DNA of 64,000 bases from Cannabis sativa (taxonomy: Eukaryota > Streptophyta > Magnoliopsida > Rosales > Cannabaceae), in NCBI RefSeq assembly GCF_029168945.1, contig NC_083605.1, positions 73,798,969 through 73,862,968 of the forward strand, given 5' to 3'. Within the stretch, counting starts at the first letter, position 1. Each line of letters opens with the position of its first letter. Position numbers and translations under genes: made by a program. This document shows, piece by piece, positions 23,825 through 35,846 of this stretch. A model generated the notes under the pieces. The model worked only from the letters and a program-made list of their open reading frames with translations, ran no database searches and was not told where the DNA came from.

Positions 23825-24799
23825 ATTGATGTCTTGCTATTTTTCTATTGATTTATAGTTGTCTTTTTGTTATTTCATAGTTATTTTTATGTTGTTGTTT
23901 AGGTATTCTATAGTTGTTTCTTTTGTTAATTTTATGTGTTTTGGGTACAGTTGTTGTTTAGTTTATGTATATTTTTTATCGTGTATATTTTTTATCGTGT
24001 ATATTTTTAGTTTATTCCAGATAATATTTTTATTGTATATATGTGCATTTATTTTGTTATTTTTATGTTATTTTTTAGTTGTTTTTTAACTATCATTAAC
24101 TCAAAAAGGAAAAGAGAAAAAAAAGTTGAAAGAATAAAATTGTAATAACAAATTCCATAAAAAAAAAACAATGTAATAGTACAAAAAGATAAATCAAGTT
24201 AAAAAATCGTAATACAAAAACATATCGAGAAGTTGGTATTATTTTACTTATTGCAATTAGATCAATATTTGTTATTTTTCAGTTACTTTGTAGTTATATT
24301 TTTGTTATTTTATAGTTATTTTTTAAGTTATTTTATGATTATTTTTTAGTTGTTTTTGAGTTGTCTTCTTATTTTACTAAAACACAATATTTTGATAAAA
24401 TTAGTACAGTAAAAATGTAAAAAATTATGCGTCACAGTATTTTTGTATACTTTCTCTAAATTTTATAGTATTTTTGTAAGTTATTTGATTGGAGTTGGTC
24501 TAGGCAACTAAAGATGTTGTAGGCAAAAACAAGTTGCTTAGTTGATATAACATTTTGGTTTTATACTCATTTATTAAAAATTAACACATTAACAAAAATA
24601 TAACATAAAAATATATTAAAAGACCGTATTTTTTATAAATAAAATCGTAAAAATATTTAAAATTCTGTACAACTGTATTTTTATTATTTTTTTGTTATTT
24701 TTGTGTAATTGTGCGATTAATGATGATTACTTAATGCATGTATCCAAAATTGTAAGTTAATTCAATCTTTTATCCAAGTTTTCTCCATTTCAATATATA
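23825..24799. other. Gene-free stretch rich in TTATAGTTGTTTTT-like motifs
   Basis: Repeats of TTTTATAGTTATTTTT-like words fill about 23840-24360. The same word type marks the introns of the MULE genes at 6-14 kb. No gene recognised. Confidence 0.5.
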
Positions 24800-24946
24800 T
24801 CTATTCTATATAAAGTGTGCTTATATAACTGAATTCTTGGTTTATGAGAAATTCATGGGTGACTTTTTATTTATATTTAATAAAATAAATAAATATTATT
24901 TATATATAATAAAATAAAAATAAAACAAATCTCATTAATATTTGAA

Positions 24947-25228
24947 CTGATATTTGATGCTAATCATTTATCTGTTTTTATTTTTTAAAAAATACTTGAG
25001 CTTACCAAAATCTATAAGAACAAAACCAATGAAGAAAATTTTAACAAAAAAAAAATGAACGAAGAAAAAAAGTGTCATAAACATTATTCTGATATTTGAT
25101 GCTAATCATTTATCTGTTTTTATTTTTTAAAAAATACTTGAGCTTGCCAAAATCTATAAGAACAAAACCAATGAAGAAAATTTTAACAAAAAAAATGAAC
25201 GAAGAAAAAAAGTGTCATAAACATTATT
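24947..25228. repeat. Tandem duplication of about 141 bp inside the Helitron
   Basis: Two nearly identical units start CTGATATTTGATGCTAATC at 24947 and 25089. They differ by the length of an A-run and one A/G substitution, so the duplication is recent. Confidence 0.85.
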
Positions 25229-26225
25229 GAATAATGGCAATTGCCAACACAAGAATTTCAGCACAAAAAATTATACTTGACCCCTAGACAAGATTATCAT
25301 CTTCCAATCCTAATAATATAAATAATGAACAACACCTCATTAGTTATTCTAGGAGAATGATGCATGGTAATGTCAAAAAAATTATTAGATGATAATAATA
25401 TTTCTCTAACAATGATACCCTAAGTAAGAACTAAGAAGTATTGTAGCGTTTTATTTTTAAGAGCATGAATAATATTTAGACAATTGGATTCCACAATCAA
25501 GCTCTTATTCTCCTATTAAAAATAACACATTAATATACATGTAAATGATTCTTAGTTTTACAATAATAAATTATTAATAAACTCACAATTTCATAAAATT
25601 ATAAAATAGTAATTTCAATTAATTTTTAAAAATAATTTATAATTTTTTCGGAGTATTGGTTATAATTATTATTTCTAATTTTATAAAAAATAAATATAAT
25701 TTTTTTGAAAAAAATAATTATTAGAAACTTGCCATAAAAGGTTATTAGATTGCTACCTTATTAATTTTTTTTAGTGTCCATCAATGGGTATTACCCATTT
25801 AGAAGTGTTCCATATATATATAAAGTATTTTAACTAAAACATTTCACATTATAATTTGTGAAAAAGAGATTTTTTATCTACAACTTTTAGATAGATGTTA
25901 TCTTCAATTATCAATAATTTAGAGATTGAATTTTAATTTTATTTTTTATTTCACACACATTTAAGTTGTGTTTTCTTTAGTATTTGAACATGAATTTTTA
26001 GTTTATTTTGGGATTATCTTAAGAACATATTACACTTAAATTATCAAGTTTTCTTAAACACTATAATATATTACATCCAGTATTTATTTTTAATTGTCAA
26101 AATTATAAATTACATTATTTAGATATACATAATAATAATCTCACCTAATAAGTAATAATATTTTTTCTTTAATTGTTATTATATCTTTTAAATAAAGTAA
26201 AAAATACTTAACATAAAATTAGTAT

Positions 26226-26240
26226 ACGTGCTTCGCACGT
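26226..26240 (+). terminator. Helitron 3' terminal hairpin
   Basis: A six-base stem ACGTGC/GCACGT with a TTC loop, 13 bases before the CTAG end. It acts in Helitron replication as the 3' end signal, not as a transcription terminator. Confidence 0.8.
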
Positions 26241-26253
26241 AACTTTTTACTAG

Positions 26254-29208
26254 TATATATATATCTGAAAATTAAATTGATCATATAAATGAGAAAATGA
26301 TAGTCTTCCTCTTGTAAAAAATTATTAATAATTTAATATTAGTTCATGGTGTCTATCTTAATTAGAATTGAATTGATAGATGAAACTGGTCGTATTATAG
26401 TATAATAAGATAGGAGCTAATAAGAGCATAAATAATTAGTATTATTATAATTAATTAAATCTAAAATTAATTCAACTTAGGGTAGTTTTAGTTGGTAATT
26501 AATTATATATAATTAATAAAATAATTATTTATTATTTATTTGTGTGCTATATGTGTATAGTCAATTGCTTGTAAGTACACATGTTCAACGGCAACAATAA
26601 TAATCTTACCTAAAAGTATACTATGCAACAACTAATCTGACTTTTAGTGACTAAACTTATACTAACACCCAATAATAAATCACCATTTAATCACCTTCAT
26701 TCACTTTTATGCATATATGTTTCTAATTCTTTTAATACAAAATAATATATATGAATCAATATATACCTTGATGTTACACTTGGTGACCAAAAATATATGT
26801 AAATTAATATTTGAATATATATATGTTAATAATAAGAATGGAGGTGACAAATATGATTTTGACTTTGACATCAAGATCTAAAGGTCAAAATCTTTAATAT
26901 TATTGTTGTGAAATTATTCTTAAGGTAATAATATCACAAGACCCAATAATATATAATAAAAACTAGTCTTAATAATTAACAAACTCATAACAAATTAAGC
27001 TTCAAACACATTAAGGGATTAGAGGCTATTTTAAGTTTTTAGAATTTTATTTTTAAAAGTAAGAATAGAGAATAATTTTTTATCATTTTAAAAATTTAAT
27101 AGTGTTTGACTAATATTTTTTAAAAACTATTTTAGATTTTTTTACTATAAAAAATATTCAAATATTTTACATTATACATCGACATGAAACTAGTCCCACT
27201 CCAAACTTGGACTTGGCCCGAGACATAGACTTGAAACCGACCCTAAGATCCAATTTTGGTCTCGGCCTCAAAGACTGAACTCAGAATCGAATTTAGACGT
27301 GTCTTGGGGTTGGATTCGAGTTTGGTCTAGGAATTCGGTCTGGTAGAGTTAGGGTTTGAGACTGGGTAGGGGTCCCAAATTCGAGTCGCCTCCGATCTCA
27401 AGGCTGGGTCAAGATCCTGGGTGCAGATCCCATGTTTGGGGCTATAGTCTGGGTCCGGGTGCAGGTTTAGGGTCTGGCCCCGAGACCCGAAATGTAGAAA
27501 AGAATATGTGATGAAATATTAATTTTAAAAATAAAAAACAACATTTGGTGTTTTGTGATTTTTTTTCTTTCAAAAAATTGGTTCTAAAAAGTTTGGCTAA
27601 ACACCCTTATTAGTGGATATAACTAATTAACTAAAAATTACATACATTAAACATAGGAAAATATGTATCGATGCACTCTTAATTGTTTCAGTATTCAGAT
27701 AAAAAAATTTAGTTCAATTTGTTTCTTAGTTATGTATGTTGTACTTGTAGTTATTTAAGACATTTTATAGAATTTTAGTAAAATTCGAAAAAATTAACAT
27801 ATCAAAAATAAGGTTCAAATAGCACGCGTGATTTTTTTTTATTTTATATGCATGTGAAATAAGTTATTTGAACATTGTTTTTTATATTATTAATTATTTG
27901 AAATTTCTTTAAATTGTATAAATTTTTTTAAATAATTATAATATATATGATTAAAAAAAAAATTAGATTAAAATTTTCTGTTAAATACGATCAAGTAGAG
28001 ATAGGAGTGCATAAGTGCACTAAGTGGATTGTAAGGCAACCCTAAAATATTTACATAAATATTTATATATATGTATATAACAGAATTATTCTAACTTGAG
28101 TACTTTTGATATGTATGCTAATATGCATAATAGCTACGTAAAATAACAAAAGTCACACCAGATCTAACATTTTATTTTAAATCTCTATAATAAATTTTAA
28201 ATGTTCTCCTAGATTTTTTTTTTTTTCACATGTACATGCAACAAAGTTTAGTTATATAATTATAATACCTTTTTATTTATTTTTAATATAATGATCATCA
28301 TTAATTATTATCAAGTTGTTTTAAAATTAAAGTATAATAATAATAAATTAATAATACTAATTATCTCCCGCATTTTGAAGATATGTAGACCTAGATCATT
28401 AACTCGTACCAATTTTAAAATAATTATAAACTTAAAATATAAAACAAAAATTGAATACATGGATTATATTATGTCAACAAAAAAAAAAAAGGATTAATAT
28501 TAAGTAAGAAATGAACTTCACATAACAAATAAACAAGTATATATGTATATATATTGTTTTTTTTTTACATATATAAAAATTCAACAATTGTACGTATACG
28601 GCCTATTAATAAAATAAGCCCTAGCTAGCTCCACAATAATAATAAAATTGAAAATAAAGAAATAACATCAAATTTTATGAAAGAATAAGTAATTAATAAA
28701 AGAACTTATTATCTTTAATCCAGCCCTAATAATCTAATTAATCTGCATAAAAACTTCAACTTGATGGGTTCTGCAGTAGATATAATAAGTTGGCCAATCT
28801 TATTAATTATGACATCAATCTGCAAAATATACAAAGCAAAAAATATTATTATTATTATTATTATAATTATTATTATTATAATATTTTTATGTGTAGAAGT
28901 AAGTATGTATAATAGAGGTGTCACTTTTATGTGTTTGGAAATTTATTAATAACTTTTTTTTTTGCTAAATAAATTTTTGAATAATTTATGATGCTGAAAA
29001 TAAAATTTCAAATATATAGTTAATATTGTATGCGTATAATAAAAAATAAATTCGAGTGTAATTGAATATTTAACCATTATTTTTGGCACTCTAAATTATT
29101 ATTTTTTTTTTGAAAATAAGTAGAGTGTACATGTGCTATAACTATAATTTCTATATATAAAATGCATAAAATAGAGATGTCTTTACCAATAAAAATAAAA
29201 ATAATAAA
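26254..29208. other. Gene-free stretch with a G+C-rich island
   Basis: Mostly AT-rich DNA. At about 27180-27490 a markedly G+C-richer block repeats degenerate words such as GGTCTGG, GGGTCC and CCGAGAC. ATT/TTA microsatellite runs lie at 28844-28885. No exon recognised. Confidence 0.5.
27180..27490. repeat. Degenerate G+C-rich minisatellite-like block
   Basis: Imperfect repeats of words like GGGTCTGGG and CCGAGACC break sharply with the AT-rich surroundings. It may be the core of an element whose AT-rich arms flank it. No coding frame holds across it. Confidence 0.45.
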
Positions 29209-30956
29209 TTAATTAGTAGAGAGATCTACGTACTCTAAAATATCTTTCCAATAAGATTCATTAGTTTGGTCGTTATCCATGAGTTTTTCCCAAGCTTCAG
29301 AAACAGTAGAATTGGGAGATGACGATGAATGGCCACCAAATGACGTCGTCTTAACTGAATAGTATTTATCGCTATTATTCTCCACGTGATCATAGTTACT
29401 AGTACTATTAGTACTAGTACTACTATTATTTAATAATGGTAGTTCCGAAACCAGTCCAGGAAGTTGATCAAAAATCTCATCATTATCAGGTTGATCTGAT
29501 GATGATGAGTTATTCTTCTCACGATCATGAGCCTGATCATTGCGGTCATAGCCAATGTTGGTCCCTACTTCTGTACATTCCAAAGAGTTGGGATTTACAG
29601 GAGTAGGGAGTACATGAGTAGTAGTACTGCTTTCGAGATGGTAACAATCTTTCGGTGCTTGAGAATGAGTATTATTGAGAATGACATTACTATTGTAATT
29701 TTGAGGAATAGTAGTAGAACTAGGGTTTATAAATTGCATGAGGTTTTGCAACAATTGGACTTTGGCCATGTATTGATGATCTGGCTGTAAGAATTTGAGG
29801 GAATTTATTGGATTATTATTATTATTATTATTATTATTGAAGATGAGGTTGGTGATTAAGTTTGATTGGGCAAGCATTTGATGAGAAAGATTGAGAAAGT
29901 GATTTAGGTCAGTTCTTGGTTTATGAGTTTGTGGATCAATACCCATTTGAAGAAGCTTCTTCCTTAGATAAGTGTTCCAAAAATTCTTGATTTCATTATC
30001 AGTTCTTCCTGGAAGATGTGATGCAATCCTTGACCATCTACACCAAAATAATTTTGTTTCAATAAATTATTAGATGATACTTTTTTTTTTTCTAAAAAAA
30101 ATAATGAAAATAATACAGAAACTATACCATAAAAAGTACATATCGAATCTTTATAAAAATGATCTATATACCATTTTTTTAATTTTTTTTTTTAAAATTT
30201 ACGATTTGAGTTGTTCCGATAATTTTTATGTGAGTTGCTATGTGGAATTTGGTTGCAATTTAAGTTGTTATGTGTATTTCTGTCGTAATAATAATAAAAA
30301 AAACTGCATTAAAGTGTAAAATTGAAAATCCCCCACTATAATTAAAAGATTTTATTTTCTCTTGAATTGATAATTAAGAGCATTATATTTTCAGAAAAAA
30401 TAATTAAACATTTTTTTTAATACAAATAAAAATAAAACTTGAATGTAATATAATTTTGTGAAATTTAGATCAATTGCAAATATATAAAGAAAATATTTTA
30501 AAAAATGTATGTAATAACAAATTTATGGAAAATATTTTCTTTCATACTATTTTTATTTTTGTTGGTAAAATCCATGTTCTAGGCTAAAAAATAATTTAAG
30601 TGAATAATACTAATAATTAATTCTCATATCTATATTTAAAAATTAAAAGAAAAGAATACATATATAAATAAGAAAATGAGTTACTTGTTTCCAAGAGCAG
30701 AATGAAGGTTGATGATGATTCTCTCTTCATCTTCAGAAAATTTGCCTCTCTTAATATCAGGTCTAAGGTAATTATTCCACCTTAATCTACAACTCTTACC
30801 ACATCTAATCAACCCAGCAAGTTTTGGCAAAGATTTCCAGCTTCCATGGTGACCATTCTTTTCAATATAATCAATTAATTTCTTGTCTTCCTCAGGAGTC
30901 CATGGCCCTTTTTTCAACCCAATATTAATCCCATCACAACATGGTGATCTCCCCAT
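29209..30956 (-). CDS. R2R3-MYB transcription factor
   Basis: Two exons, 30956-30685 and 30037-29209, join in phase (AA|A, Lys91) to give 366 residues. The protein binds DNA in the nucleus through two MYB repeats: R2 with Trp19, 40 and 60, R3 with Phe73, Trp92 and Trp111. The start MGRSPCCD and the stretch [19 protein letters not shown] after R3 resemble the MYB93/MYB92/MYB53 and MYB9/MYB107 subgroups, which control suberin and root traits in Arabidopsis; assignment is tentative. The bHLH-binding signature is absent from R3. The C-terminal part is Asn/Ser-rich, with a run of nine Asn at residues 158-166 from an (AAT)n microsatellite. R2 has 20 rather than 19 residues between its first two Trp. 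The intron usually found inside R2 is missing; the one in R3 is kept. Confidence 0.93.
30038..30684 (-). other. Intron of the MYB gene with dispersed repeat
   Basis: 647 bp, GTAACTC at the donor and GTGTAG at the acceptor. Its 30165-30320 part resembles the segment at 62240-62430 inside an ABCB intron, so it carries a dispersed repeat. Confidence 0.75.
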
Positions 30957-31042
30957 AATTATATATATAATTTCAATATATAGTTTTGAGACAGATTATT
31001 TTCTCTTAATTTTCCCAAAAAAAATTGAGACACAAATGATGG

Positions 31043-31049
31043 TTTTATA
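31043..31049 (-). promoter_or_regulatory. Probable TATA box of the MYB gene
   Basis: TATAAAA on the minus strand, 87 bp before the start codon, in an AT-rich promoter. The motif and distance fit, but AT-richness makes chance matches likely. Confidence 0.4.
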
Positions 31050-32317
31050 GGTGGTAATAAGAGGGTTATGACCATTAATTTATTCAAATATTATATATGA
31101 CATTTTTATTTTTATTTTTTTTTACTTTGTATTAAAATATTGTGTCACTGAAATTTATATTTGATGTTGGGGAAGTCACCACGGCATTGGATTAATTGTG
31201 ATTAATTTTCAATAAAGAAAATAATTAATTTTATAAATTATGGTTTGTGTGTGTATAATTAATAATTACAAATGAATGGTACCAAAAATCATATCTTGGA
31301 TTAGGTAGCGTAGGTGTCATTAATATTTGGTGAGTGAGATATGTGGTAAATATGGTTGAATTAATTAATTTCAATATTTATATTTATAAATATGAATGAA
31401 AATTTATGAATGATCAATCTCTTAAAGCCACACATTATTGAGTCTTAATAATTATATATTTTATAAGGATAAATAAAATTAATCACTTGAAGTTGCGTGG
31501 GATTTAAGGTTATGTATATGTGAGAGATTATTTCATAATATAAGAAAAAACAAGGAAATTAATGATGAATATAAAGAGACAAAAAGAAAGAACAAGATCA
31601 TGATATTATAAAACATTGTACTATATATATAGAAAAACATAATAAAACATTGTACTAATAATAATTGGATAAAGCTTATGATTTTTTTTTTTATGTATAT
31701 ATATTTATATGTTATTTTAATTTCATGCATGTAATATGAGGCATGATGGTGTGGCAAAATAGAGCATTTTTCAAAGTAATTAATTTTAAGATAAAATCAA
31801 TGATAACTAATATTTTGCATTTGGAGCATATTTTATAAGACTAGTAGTACTATTTATTATTATGTCCTATAGTTGAATTTGTTTACTCTCTTTAAATGTC
31901 CAAATAATTTGTTTACGATTACTATTTATTATTAGCTAGGTTATTTTTATGCATTTTCATAGTCCATTTTAGTATTTTAGCAGTTTTTATTTATTTTCGT
32001 ACAAGTTTATGCTTGTTTTCTTTTTATTTCAAGTTTTCATGGTCAAATACATCATATGGGTTGAAATGAGAGAAAATAAGATGAGCTTGATGGATTTAGC
32101 ATGAATTTCGGAGTTGTAATAAGATACAATGGTGAAAAATTCTAAGTTTTAGATGCTCAACACACTCTGTTTGTAATCGTAAATAAAGTTTGAAGCTTTA
32201 AGCTAATTTTTGACTATGATCCATTCACTTTCAGGAAAATGTTTTGAATGAAAGTTTTAGATCGTTCTTTTACATTTTCAAAACATCTTGAATCGTCTAA
32301 TAATTTTGAGTTATATC
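31050..32317. other. MYB upstream region, no gene seen
   Basis: AT-rich DNA upstream of the MYB gene. It probably contains the promoter. No element ends or exons recognised. Confidence 0.5.
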
Positions 32318-34198
32318 TGTTGGAAATATTTTACCAGGATCTAGATTTACTACCATATATGTTTCATTAACATCCTAATATGAATTCTAAAACAATGAAA
32401 TAAACACACAAGGGTTTAAGGAAACCTTACATTAGTTGCAGCGGAATATAATGACTCCTTCCGTTCAGATCTCTAGCCCTTGATTCCTTTCTGTAGCAGA
32501 GCATCACCAAGATCTGAACCTGGATCTCTTTCTCTCCTTCCTTTGCTGATTCTCCTTCTTGTTGATTGGAATCTCCTACAGTCTTACACACTATGATTGA
32601 GATACCACTTGATGTGTGTGGGCACTCACTCATTCACTAATGGCTGAAATATATTTGTGAAGATAGGCTATAGTGTTTTCGAAATTGAAGAAGAAAGAAG
32701 AGGTCTCATCAAAAGCTAGGTTATTAGCTTTGGAGGCATTAGTTGGATAATGAGACATAACCTTCCTTTTATACTATTCTTCAATAGGGTTAGGATTGAA
32801 TTAAATGGATTAAAAAAGAATAAAATATTGGGCAATAAATCACACTTGGTCGTACACTTAAGTGAGCCAATCCCTAGTTACAATTTTGCCACTTTATTTC
32901 AACCACTTATTCTTCTTTTCAATAATACCATATTTTCCAATTCAACCTTATAAATGCCAAACTATTTATTTAATAATTAAAATAACTATCAAATAAAATT
33001 GTCATTTATAATATTTATTAATTAGACTCCATAAAGTCTCTTAATTAACAAATAAACCCCAAAACACTGTTTCTTCACAATCAAGCCATAACATAGTTAA
33101 AATTCATAAACTAGACATAGTCTAATTTTAGAATTATAATTGATTAATCAAAATCAATTAATCGAGTCTTACAAGCAGTATGGTCTCAACTAGTATGAGG
33201 ACCATGGGCCCATATAAACCGAGCTTCCAATAAGTCGAACCGAATTTACCAAGTAAATTCCCTAACTTATTAATTCCTTATTGAATCCACACTTAGAACA
33301 TGGAATTGCACTCTCAGTCATATAGAACGCTCAATATGTTCCACGATATAGATACGCTATTAATTATCCATTGTTATAATCCTAATTTGATCAATGACCC
33401 TCTAATAGATGATCTACATTGAATAGGAACTAAATTACCGTTACACCTTCAATGTATTTTATCCTTAAAACACTTAGCTCCGTATAAATGATATTTCAGC
33501 GAAGTGAAATGAGATCTCCACCATTTATCTCTGTTTAGCCAAACTCGAAGGATATCATCGTTTCACTTCTAAATTCCTATAGAAGTTATAGACTCCATAT
33601 TTATGTTAGCGCTCCCACTCAATTATACTATCATGTTCCCAAAATGTACGTATCACCCTAACCCAAAGGTAGGCTTAACTAACAAATCAAAGAACATGTA
33701 TAATACTCTTGAGATCGAAATTAAATATATCAGGATTAAGATCATTTGACCTAGGATCAACGGGTGATATTGAATTGAATAGATATTACGGTAAATTTTA
33801 ATATATCTAATCAAAGTTCAATATCAGTCCCTTCCGATGTATACTCCATATATCCGATACTGGTAAACTTTGCCAATGCCCTGGAAAGGACATAACACTT
33901 ATCCAAGGTGTAAGAATACCTATCGCTGATTATCATGTCAGTCTAAATCCAGTGAACTGACAAATCAGGGAATAAACTTTCGAACATATAATTAAGATTA
34001 TATTCCACTGTGCTGACAACACTATAATCATTAACAAATTCATATGTTCTGGACTTAAATAGAATTCATACATTATGTATATATAATCATGAAATAAATC
34101 ATGTGAACCATGCAACATAAAATGTTATTTCTGATCTTTATTAATAAGTAAATCTGATTATATTGAAATGAGTTTTATTTAGGGCATAAAACCCAACA
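32318..34198 (-). mobile_element. Ty1/copia-type solo LTR
   Basis: A 1881 bp block bounded by TGTTGG (32318) and CCAACA (34198), flanked by ATATC (32313-32317) and ATATT (34199-34203), a 4-of-5 duplication. On the minus strand it starts TGTTGGGTTTTATGCCC, a start common in plant copia LTRs, and the copia fragment near 47.3 kb runs toward a similar LTR end on the same strand. The phrase GTTGCAGCGGAA near 32433 is also typical. No internal domain is attached, so it is a solo LTR. Confidence 0.7.
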
Positions 34199-34203
34199 AT
34201 ATT

Positions 34204-34978
34204 AAGAGAGTTATGACTAAAATACCATTAGGCGTCGCAGTAGAATTTTAGAAATTTAGAAAGACTCAGTGAATGATGCAGCATTGCACCCTATGCCACG
34301 ACATTTGCAAAAAAAACTAGAAACTTTCCAAATTTTGTCTATAAAATGAGTTAGAGCTAGGGTTTAGGCACCATTCTAACTTAGAGACCGATTTTGAGCA
34401 TATAAGGATGACTGGAGTAGAAGACATCATTACAAGACTCCAAATACTAATAGTGTTCTTTCTCTTATATTTTTATCTTTTATGTTTGTAATTAGATTTT
34501 TGTTATTTATATGAGCTAATTTCTTTTAAGGATTATTATGTGAATCGCTTAATTTCTTTTATGAATTAATGTAGTTATTTAATTTCTTCTTCTTCTCTTA
34601 TTTTAATTTCATGCAATTTCATTTAATTTTGTAATTATTTATTGACCATCTATAATTGCTATCTATGAATTCAAATCAAAATTCTGAAAAGTGAGATTTG
34701 AATATGGTTTTCTTGTTATGGATACAAATTAATTTAGGACGAAAGTATTTAGATTGTAATTTTATGGGTTGCTTTGTTTAGTATTTCTTTGTGATTAAAC
34801 TTTACCATAAGAATATAGGGAGTTTTCTATAGATTGGGTTTGTAAAGCTTAACCAAATGCTGAACTACTTAATTTAACTTGTCAATTGAATATGAAGAAG
34901 GTAAATTGGGTAATTGCATTTAGAAGTAAAAGAAAGAATAGTTGGGAATCATAATAATTCTTATTTTTTATTTCTCAA

Positions 34979-35056
<78 letters not shown>

Positions 35057-35554
35057 TGTTTTGCTTTATTTATTTTTCTAAAACTTTTTAATTAATCAAA
35101 TAGAAACAAAGAATTAATTGATTGGTAATTAATAATCAATCATCATGGGAACGATACTCTACTTTATTATTATATTACTTGATTCTATTACATATACTTG
35201 TATATTAAATTTATCGAACAATATGTTTAATGTAGAAGTGACTGTTAGCCATTGATCTTGGAGTCTGATGCATTGATCTTTGATAATGTATCAGAGCTTT
35301 CGTATCAGAGCCTTGATGTTAATGGAGTCACGTGGTGACTTTTCCTATCATTATAAGAATCATGTTGTTGAGAATCATGACTTGTCCTTCGTAATGACTT
35401 GCCCTCTAGAAAGTCTTGTTCGGTAACTGTCATGACAGAGTGATCTCGTTTGAGGTCAAACTAGTGTAAAAATCTCATATGGGAGCTGAGATTTACCATG
35501 TTGGGGGCCAAACCCTACCTGGGCATAAAAAGCAAGGCTAGGTGCTGGGTAGGG
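34204..35554. other. Gene-free stretch with TTA microsatellite
   Basis: No exon recognised. Two PBS-like words (TATCAGAGC) occur near 35289 and 35305 without neighbouring LTRs. Confidence 0.5.
34981..35056. repeat. (ATT)n microsatellite, about 25 units
   Basis: An uninterrupted trinucleotide run of roughly 75 bp. Confidence 0.95.
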
Positions 35555-35846
35555 CTAGTCGTAACGTCCCCACTTCAAGCCTCCATTGGATCCTCACACC
35601 CACGGAATGAATGGCTCTTATACACGAGTACGCCACTCTGGTTGCTTCCTGGATTGATGACTGACCCTACAGACCAACACGAGTGTTTCTAGCATGCTTT
35701 GTCCTCACTCGCACGCTTCTTGGGAAAACTTCCCAGGAGGTCACCCATCCTAAAATTGCCCCAGGTCAAGCACGCTTACCTGTGGAGTTCTTTCGTGATG
35801 GGCTACCGAAAAACAAGATGCACCTTGTTGACACAGGTAGTACCAA

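Larger units (their letters stand above)
24800..26253 (+). mobile_element. Non-autonomous Helitron
   Basis: The 5' end is TCTATTCTATATAAAGTGTG and the 3' end is a hairpin ACGTGC-TTC-GCACGT (26226-26240) followed 13 bases later by the terminal CTAG. The insertion lies between A (24799) and T (26254) with no target duplication. These are the hallmarks of plant Helitrons. Its 1454 bp encode no Rep/helicase. It contains a tandem duplication at 24947-25228. Confidence 0.85.

Noticed and set aside
28715..28949. Open frames rich in Ile on both strands
   Set aside because: Produced by an ATT/TTA microsatellite.
35285..35320. Two PBS-like words (TATCAGAGC)
   Set aside because: No LTR pair or purine tract could be matched to them.
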